Shown here piece after piece: positions 24,901 through 33,900 of a stretch of 64,000 nucleotides of DNA. The notes under the pieces were generated by a model. It did not search any database, was not told the DNA's origin, and saw only the letters and a list, made by a program, of their open reading frames with translations. Source of the stretch: Cardiocondyla obscurior (Eukaryota; Arthropoda; Insecta; Hymenoptera; Formicidae); contig NC_091871.1 in assembly GCF_019399895.1 (NCBI RefSeq), positions 4,741,001-4,805,000 on the forward strand, in the 5' to 3' direction. The translations under genes were made by a program, and so were the position numbers. Position 1 is the stretch's first letter; each line of letters opens with the position of its first letter.

Positions 24901-27900
24901 CGAATCGTTTTCAGGGCAGAAAATTAAATCTCTAACTATATATTTAGATGGCAAACGCCGCGTGTATTTAATAAATGAATGGGATTTTATTTGACATTTT
25001 AAACTTTCCATTGTACACGCGGTTTTTATTCAATTCGGAATCCTACTCGTCATTCGAACGTGTATTTCAATTTAAAATATTTCTCGAAATCATTTATTTC
25101 AATATACTTTTATTTCATAAAACGTTATTAAGCGCGATAGCTGATAGCCGGCCCGCTTTTAGCTTCGAGACAAGGGATGGTTCTGACCCTTTCAAACAGA
25201 CCGCGGAGATGAATTACGTCAAAGTAAATTGATTTCGGAGCAATCTCCTGCTTTGCTTCCTGCGGGCGGAAGGCGATGTCGGATTTATGAGAAAAGCCCG
25301 AAGATTCTGGACGGTTTTCAAAAGTATTATATATCCTGTCGACTGCACACGTCTTAACTTTAACGTGAAAAGAGTCTTAACGTGAGCGGATTAAAAATAA
25401 AGAAAAAAGAAACTCGGCAAACTTAGACGTTTCCCGAGCAAAAAAAAAAAAAGAATTACATGCAGCAAGCCCCAAAAATTGATTAAATTATTAAACATGT
25501 TCACGTACACGCGTACGCACATTGCGCCTCCGTTTTTCTAATTTAATCTTAGGGCTTCACGCAAACATCTTTTTATCTGTCTAGCCAAATAGCGGCGTTA
25601 AATATTCCAGGAGTGAGTATTGTACGCGCGTTCCAGTTTTCGCGGCAGCAACTTGCACTTGCGGTTTATTTTAGAACGACCGGCGCAATATAATCTCATT
25701 ATTCCGCGAATATCTGAATGAGGCGAGCGTGGAGAGAAATACACCGGGTTCGTATCTCGCGCAGATCTTGCCTCGTCTCGCCTCTCTTTCCCAACCTCCG
25801 CTTTCTTTTCTCATCTCGACAGCTTCCAGGAAATCTTTCCCCGCGAACTTCGGATTTAGTTGACGAACACATCTCTCTACGCGGATACCTTCAAACGCTT
25901 ACATCTGTTCGACCAGATTGAGCGTGAAATGCAGGAGGATCAGTTGCACATGAATATGGCAAATATTGCGTTATACATCCATTATATAAAATAACGCGAG
26001 CATAAATCACCGCATAAGCCGCTAAAATAAATCTCGTACGCGAAACAATATATTTTATTATATTTTCAATAAAATATATATCGAGAGTAACCACCAGCTA
26101 CATATTTAAAAGTACGCTATTAGTACGGCACGAAGACAGCAATGTCGTATTAGTGTTAATGTTTTTTTGAGTGGCTTTAAAAATGTCGCAGTTACGGTAG
26201 AATTTGTAAAATTTATCTTTAAATCTCAGACGCGTTCCTGAGCGCGATGCAACCCTTCTGCCAAGAAAAACACCGACGCGTTGCGGAAGATTAATCTACG
26301 TCCGTTGCTAGAAACGACGTCGTCTGGAAAGAATCCGCACACAGACGCGTTAAGACTAAATCGATGAGGGAAGTGCACTCTCTTGAATTTCAGAGAAGCA
26401 GACAAAATTCAATTCAGTTGTCATTCAAACGGGAAAGTTTAGAAAATAATTTACTATCACCTAAACACATTTTGAATCATAAATCTAAATTCCATCAAGT
26501 TATAAAATTTGACAATTTTTTTTTCTTTTCTTTTTTTAAATAAACCCGAGTAGAAATTTATCTAATTGATCTAATTTTGCAGGTTGTGGTTAGGTCGTGC
26601 AGATTAAATATATTTCTTAACTAGATTAAATATATTTTCTAACTAGACTGTCTTCGAAAAGAAAAGATAGCTAAACTTTTTTCGCCGCGTACTTGTTTAC
26701 TGTTGTGTTCTGACCTTACGCAAAGCTCGCTCGACTGCCGAATTCGTCGGGCAAGCCAGTTCTTGCCGTCCGCCACCGCGCGTCCTCCACCTTGCGAACT
26801 CGAAACGCGAAGATCTGCCGGCCGATGTAAACACACGCACGTACTCACACTACCGCGACGGTCAGCGGGCCCGATGACCACCGAATTCGGCAGTCGAGCA
26901 CGCGATAGAATAAGTCCAGCACGCGCAATAGACTAGTTCGCGGCGAAAAACATGATAATTATCTACGTACCTAGTACGTTTTGATTGTTACATTTCTGAC
27001 TCAGTACTGAACAGTTTTGTTAGACAGCCGCGAAATAAACCACGAATTGGCTAGCTAATTATTAAGTAACTGTGGGAATCAATTTCCACTCGGGAATGTG
27101 CAATATTATTTATAAGCAGTAACGCGAAAATGTTTTTACAGTTTATTACACCCGGCCCTTTAAAATAATTTTGAAAAAGCTTAAACAATTTCTATAATAT
27201 TAAGAACGTAATAAATATTATAACGTACATGTTATTGAGCATAAACTTAGAAAAACATTGCCTGCACTCAAACTAATTAACGTAATTTATGTTGCAATTT
27301 GAGTAAATATCTCCTCCAATTTTTTATGTTGTATTAAACACCGATATACAGACAGCAATATAGCTCTCGTAAAACGAAAATAGTATTAGGTCAGCTCAAT
27401 AAAAACACGTGTCATAAAATAGTACGTCACTTTGCGCAACCATTCTCAGTACGATTAATGCGCCGAAAATATGTATGACTAAAAATATAGCCACAGTCAA
27501 GGTTAAAATAACTCCTAGATTTTATCCTCGTCGAAACAAATACCGAAATGTCAGTCTCTGAAATGAATATCAGATGGATTCGAATAGACTGAATTATTAA
27601 CTTATGAAATTATGTTGAACTATCAATTCTAAAACTATAACTTCCTTACATGTAAGTCACAAGTTTTTTTTTAATAGTGTGACTGAACAAAATTAATAAT
27701 ATATTATATAACAATTATATTAATAATAATAATATCGATCTCACTATTAATTATAAGACAAAATATATTTTTAAGTCGAATCCTTTTTATTTTAATAAAA
27801 TATTTTGCTCGAAAAAATAATTTCTATATATTTAACTATAAAGAAATTCGTAGACTGCCGCAAAGTGACAAATAATAAAAGCGAATCAGTTTCTCCGCCT

Positions 27901-30900
27901 TAGGATAAAATTTAACTTGAGAGAAACATTCTTAGCGCGATTAATAAAAGCTTTCGCGCCGCGCGCGGTTACAAATTGACGGCGATTAAATCACAAAAGG
28001 CGTCTCGATCAGACTTCGTATTAACAACGCCTAGTGATTGGATCTAAGCGGATTACGTGCGCGCGAGCACAGACGAATATCAGCGTTCTAAATCGTACGA
28101 CTTCCGACTACCTCATGCCGCATCGTCGTCAACCGATGAATGGTTTGGAATGAATGGACGATTCGTTTAAAGAACGCTTGTGAATGGCGCGTATTAATGA
28201 TCGTACGGCGCGTACACGCAATTCTGTAAGTTGTGTCAAAAGCATGTCGATTGCATTTATCCCTTGACTTAATTAAAATCGTCTCTTTATTAACGAAAAA
28301 AAAAATACAGTGAAATCCTGCTTCTCTAATTTTGTAAATAAATTATGACCGAATGCGGTAACAAGATAATTATTATTCGTTCTTCCTCGATATATGTATA
28401 ACTCACGTCGTGTATAATTCGTGTACTATTGATTTTATAATGTACAATTATTTCAATATTACGTATTTTATTAATACGTGCGGGCAAATTAAAATTAAAT
28501 TTCCGCTTTTTTCTGCTGTTATCTAAAAAAAAATCGCAGTTCTCATTTGAACAGGACAGTCGGAAGTGAATTGAGTCTGCATACGTTCATTTGCACGTTT
28601 TCGCTTGTATAATCGCGCTTGCTAATCATCATTATTCTCGTTTTCTTTCTTTGTTTTTTTTTTTTTTTCTCGTGCAAATATCGCAAATGTGCTCAAATTT
28701 TTATGGAAGAAAAAGTCGCCGCTAATAATAAGAATTAAGTTACCGAACCCAGACGAGCTCGGCAGAAGTAGAATTATCGCGGTGAGCACGAGATGACCAA
28801 GACGAACGTGCGCATCTTGTCGACTGCGACAGTGCGTAACCACTAAACCCCTATAACCGCGTTGAGCATTAAACCAGCACCGGTCTCGAGAAAAGGATTA
28901 GTTTCTCCGAAGGCGTTTAACCATGATTACGGGAGCGACGTAATCATTCCCGCACGCGATCGGGACGGCATGTAACGCGCGTACGCGACGGGGCAAAATC
29001 TACACTTAAAAAAAAAAGGCATATTCTCATTTCGAAATTTACTTATCGTTGGAATCACGCGAATGCGGTTTTTCCTGCTTTTCAGACACGGTAATGCACG
29101 TTGCGTTTAAATCCGCTTATAATCTTATTCTCGATTCGACCTTGTTTCGTTAGAGGAACAAATCTTATTAAACCATGTTTGCAATACGGAAAGAAATTCT
29201 GACATTTAAAATGTGTGACGAGGAAAATTTCAGAGAGCTCGCAGATATTTCATCACTCGTATGGCTTTTACTTCTTATACTGTACCTATGTAATAGTGCT
29301 GCCTCATTCATATCTCACCAGCTTAGCCGGTGTACAGTATAGAAGTCTGTGATAATGACCGGCAAAAAATCCAACACTCCCAGGGTCAAAGATCTTAAAT
29401 TCCCTAACTCTCTCACTTCGTGCGTAAAGTATCACTCTCTTTCTCGCATCTATCGAGTGCGCTTCTTACGTCTTCTACCAGTTCTACCTTGCAGTTTGGT
29501 AAACGACACGCGAACGAGAAGTAGGATAGATGTATGCGAGTTGTCCCGTCCAGTGAATAACCAGCTGGGAAATGTTATTAAATAACTGAATATCTCTCTC
29601 GCGCTAAAATATTACCCCTTCATGTAACTACATGTAGTATAAGATTTAATGATGCGAATATATCAGCCTAGCGTCAGAAGAGAATTATTTTACATTCGTA
29701 TAATGTAAATAGAGAACGTTAAAACGATGAGAGATTATTTGATTTAAATGTTTCGCCGCGGAAATAAGAAAAGAAGCGGCGGTCGTTTTCGCTGATGCAC
29801 GTACTCTAAACGCGAGCGGAACGCAAAGGATGCCGCGTGACAGTCTCGGCACTCTCGCGCATATACGCGGTTAAAAAAAATAAAAAGAAAAAAAAGGACT
29901 TCTGCTCTCCGTAGCACGCACGTTTTCATCCTATTTTTTTCCCCTCTTTTTGCCATGCACCGTCCATTCTCGTAGGCCGGATGCGCAACGTTCAAAGTCG
30001 TAAAATATCACCACCGCACATGCGAGAGAACCGGTTACCTTCGCGTATCGGAAAACAAATATTTTCGCCGCCTATCTACGACTTTAATATTATTTCGTCC
30101 GACATACGTTTCTCTCACGCCAATTTCCTGCCCGTGTGTTCATTCCTGCACGTCGATACTTGACGCATAAACTTATATAACAAATTTTGTTTGGCGCGCT
30201 TTACGCACGCTGCTGCAAACATTTGCTCAACTAGAACATATAAGTTTACCTGAATATAACATCGTAATTTAATAACTCGCTGAATACTTTACAATAGGAT
30301 ACGCTCAGTAACGCAGTCGGCCAGTGAGTTTTAATATCCGATCGGCGCATGTTTCTGTTACGTCTTCTACTTCATCGTTTTTATTTCTTTTTTTTTTCGA
30401 CGCGGAATTAAAGTGAGCAAAATTAAAAAAGTCAAAAAGTTGAAGTAACATTTCTAAATCTAAAATTATACAGCAATCAGGTGCAAAAAAGCTCAGTGAA
30501 CTGTTATGCCACTAGATGTATCCAATATAAAAATTGCTATAATTGTTTAAATACTATTACACCGCTTGAAATTATTATTAATTAATACACGAGTCGAGAA
30601 TGTCACTCGTATTGGTATATCTCGCGTAGAACACGCGCAACAGATTCAATTCCGACACGAGGAAACAACCTTGTCGACTACGATCTCTGTCGCATTATGA
30701 AATCCGAGCACGTCGTTGCCGATAAATCAACGCAACAGTCGAGCGATCTCGCGGGCGATTCTCGATCGCCGGACCGTTGGCCGGCTGATCAATCACGCGC
30801 TTTCAATCCCCTAACACGTGCGCGAGTTGGTGAACGTCCCTACGTACGAACGAACGAATGAATATGGTGTGGTATCGCGATTCAGCACCAGGTGGGCTGC

Positions 30901-33900
30901 TCACGTTAATTCACCAGTTAGCCCCATGCGGCCGGCATTCGACATGGATTTGCATCTGCCTACCCGCGCTCGGTCTCATCGTACCCCATAATTTTAAAAG
31001 AACATAAAGTAAAACTGATATGCAGACAAATAATTAAAAGTACATTATATTCAAAACACGTTTTCTCTTAATTCCTAATCGTCCCCGGATTTTAAAAATA
31101 AAAAAGAATTTTTTAATGTTTTTTTTTCATAAATAGTTATATGTTAGGTTATTACACCTAATTATACGATTATATTAATTATAAATACTCCCGCTCGTCT
31201 TATATTATATTCTTTCGGTTCAACGCGTAATTCCGATTTAAAATTGCCTTTATAAACCCCCAGCCGAGGCTGTAACACATTGCCCGAGGAATTAATTGAA
31301 CGGCTGCGAGACGCGCTGACCGTATGGGATATAATGGATGGATAGTCGCGGCTAGATAATAGATGGATGGATACGCCGGTGGATGATAATGGGCCGTGTC
31401 AAGTGCGAGACGAGCTGAGCTGAAGTAATCCAAGTGCCTACGATATATGTATGCAACGCGAGGTCGAAGGCTCCCCGTGACGTCACGGGTTCTCATTTGT
31501 CGTCTCGCCTAGCACTACATTTACGTCTACACAAGTGATTACATAAATTATCCTAAGCTGGCGACGCGACACTTTTTACTTGTAAATTTTCCAATGAACA
31601 TCGAAGCAACTAGTCTCGAGTATAAAACAAAGTTACAAAAATATTCTTTGATCAGTCACTTTAAATTACCTTCAACTATCAATCGCTTTGCAATATTATT
31701 AAGATTTTACTTTGTTAAATACCTAAAATTTTGCCAGTTAAATAATACGATAATATTTATCAACTATACGAGACCTTAATGTGATTTTTTAAATATTAGA
31801 AGTACCATGTGCGCGTTACACGCGAGCTATTTTTTGAGAGACCCTAATTACGAATAAAAAAAAAATTATGCAACTCACTAATCTGCATGAGCTTCAGTGG
31901 AGTCGTGGACTTCTGCCGGTGACTGTAACATAAAATAAAACATATTATTGTAGACATGTTAGTATTTCAATTAATGTAAGGGTAAAGCTATATTTTTATA
32001 AAGATTTTCTATGAAAAAAAAGAATTAAATCTCACCTAAAAGTTGCTTCGCCGATGCACGATGCCCCCCGGGCCTGCTCCTCCTCTCAGATGGGACGTGA
32101 CGAGCCATCTTTTCGCGCACAAGTCACTCGCGAACGCGACCGTGATTTTAAATTCGCGAAAATTATTGATCACTTGCGCGCGATATTTTTCGGCACTGCT
32201 GTAAAGAGAAAATCCTGAAAATAAAAACAAGTTACTGACTTACCCAATCTGCATACAGCGGAGTTGAAGAATTCTGCCGGTGACTGTAACATAAAAAGAA
32301 ATATATTAATGTAGACATGTATATCGGTTTAAAAGTTAATAAAAAAGTAGAGGAAATCTTTTAATAAAGATTTTATTAGAGAAATTAATGCTTACCTAAA
32401 AGTTGCTCCGCCGATGCCCGATGCCTCCTGGTGGGCCTGCTCATCCTCTCAGATGGGACGTGACGAGCCATCCTTCCGCGCACAAGTAACTCGCGAACGC
32501 ACTTCCGAAAATAAAAAAGAAAATCGTTAAAAAAAAACGCCGAAAAACTAGCGGCACTCCCGATACGACCGACGAACCGGCTGCGGTTCGTATGATGACT
32601 GATATCGGCGCACGGCACTTTAAGTTCTCATTAAACGATGCGAAGCAGCGGAGTTTCTCTTGATCTGAAACACACAAATTAAAGAATTATTTTGTAGATA
32701 TCACATTCAAAGCATTTTATTCCAAAGACAAGTTTATACTTACCCTGGGGTTGCTCCGCCGGGGCAGGATACCCTTCCTGGGCCTCCTCCTCCTCTCAGG
32801 TAGCACGTGTCGAGTCGTCCTTCCGCGCACTGGACACTCGCGAACACCCCGACCGTGACTTTACAATCGCGAAAATTACATTGCCCTCGCGTTTTAAATA
32901 AAGCCATGCCGAAAAATTACGTCCGAATACCGTACGAGAATCCCGGAACGACCAACACGACGGCGCGAGCACGTGGTCGTCGCGTAGTGCATACTTTAAC
33001 GAAAGGAGACGTAATCGCACGTGTTCTCCTCACGCGGAGGACGAAGAGGAGAAGATCTCGTATCGCGAAGTATTCGTCGAACGGAAATACGTATTAATTT
33101 CGGCACGAGCACGCGGTCTGCCTAACGCGTACGTACGTGCGTGTTGCTCGACCGCTGGAGAAGGACAGAGTGAGAGTGGGAGTGGTGGGGGAAATACTAG
33201 CGCGCGACACGTAGGCTCGCGTTCGCTCCCCCTGCCCCCACGTATACATATATAATATCTATTTTATCTATTCGTTACTCTCGTTCGATTTAATTGTAAT
33301 ATTTAATTAGTATGTCCAGACAAAGACGGTACTTACATTAGGTCGTCCTCGATCTGGAAGATCGCGAAGACCGTCTTTGCCTGGACATATTAATTAAATA
33401 TTAAAATTAAATTAAACCTCAAAATCGCCGACTTAACAGCCGACGTTGACTCTCGCTTGGCGTGAAGCAAGCCAAGCGAGAGAGAACTAATCAGCGTCGG
33501 TTTTAAGCGGTAACAATTTTTTAAGATAGAATGACATACCACGCGATTACTGTAATAGTCGGTTCACCATTACGATAACCTCTGCACAAGGATCAATTTC
33601 GACAATTGCTTGACCCGACCGAATTCTATTCTGTGCGCAATTTAAAGAACACTTTGCTAACGACGCGTTTCCTCGTTCGCCAACGTCTGCGCCCAAGGGA
33701 ATTAACTGCCGCAAGTTAACCCGCGCCGCCATAAATTGATTAAACCACTGAAAGGCGGCGTAATTTATCTTCCCCTTCGTTTTGTTGCAGATCAGTGTGG
33801 AAAGTGTCGCGCCAGCACGAAGAGGCTAAATCTCAACAAGTATTGCAAAAGAGACTACGGTAAGTGTTTCCGGATCAAACAATGTTGCGGAGAAAACGAC

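Noticed and set aside
24328..24927. 199-codon plus-strand frame in the netrin intron
   Set aside because: It begins at TTG, shows no recognisable domain, and lies in CpG-rich sequence where stop codons are rare by chance. An acceptor-like TATTTCAG precedes part of it but no partner exon was found.
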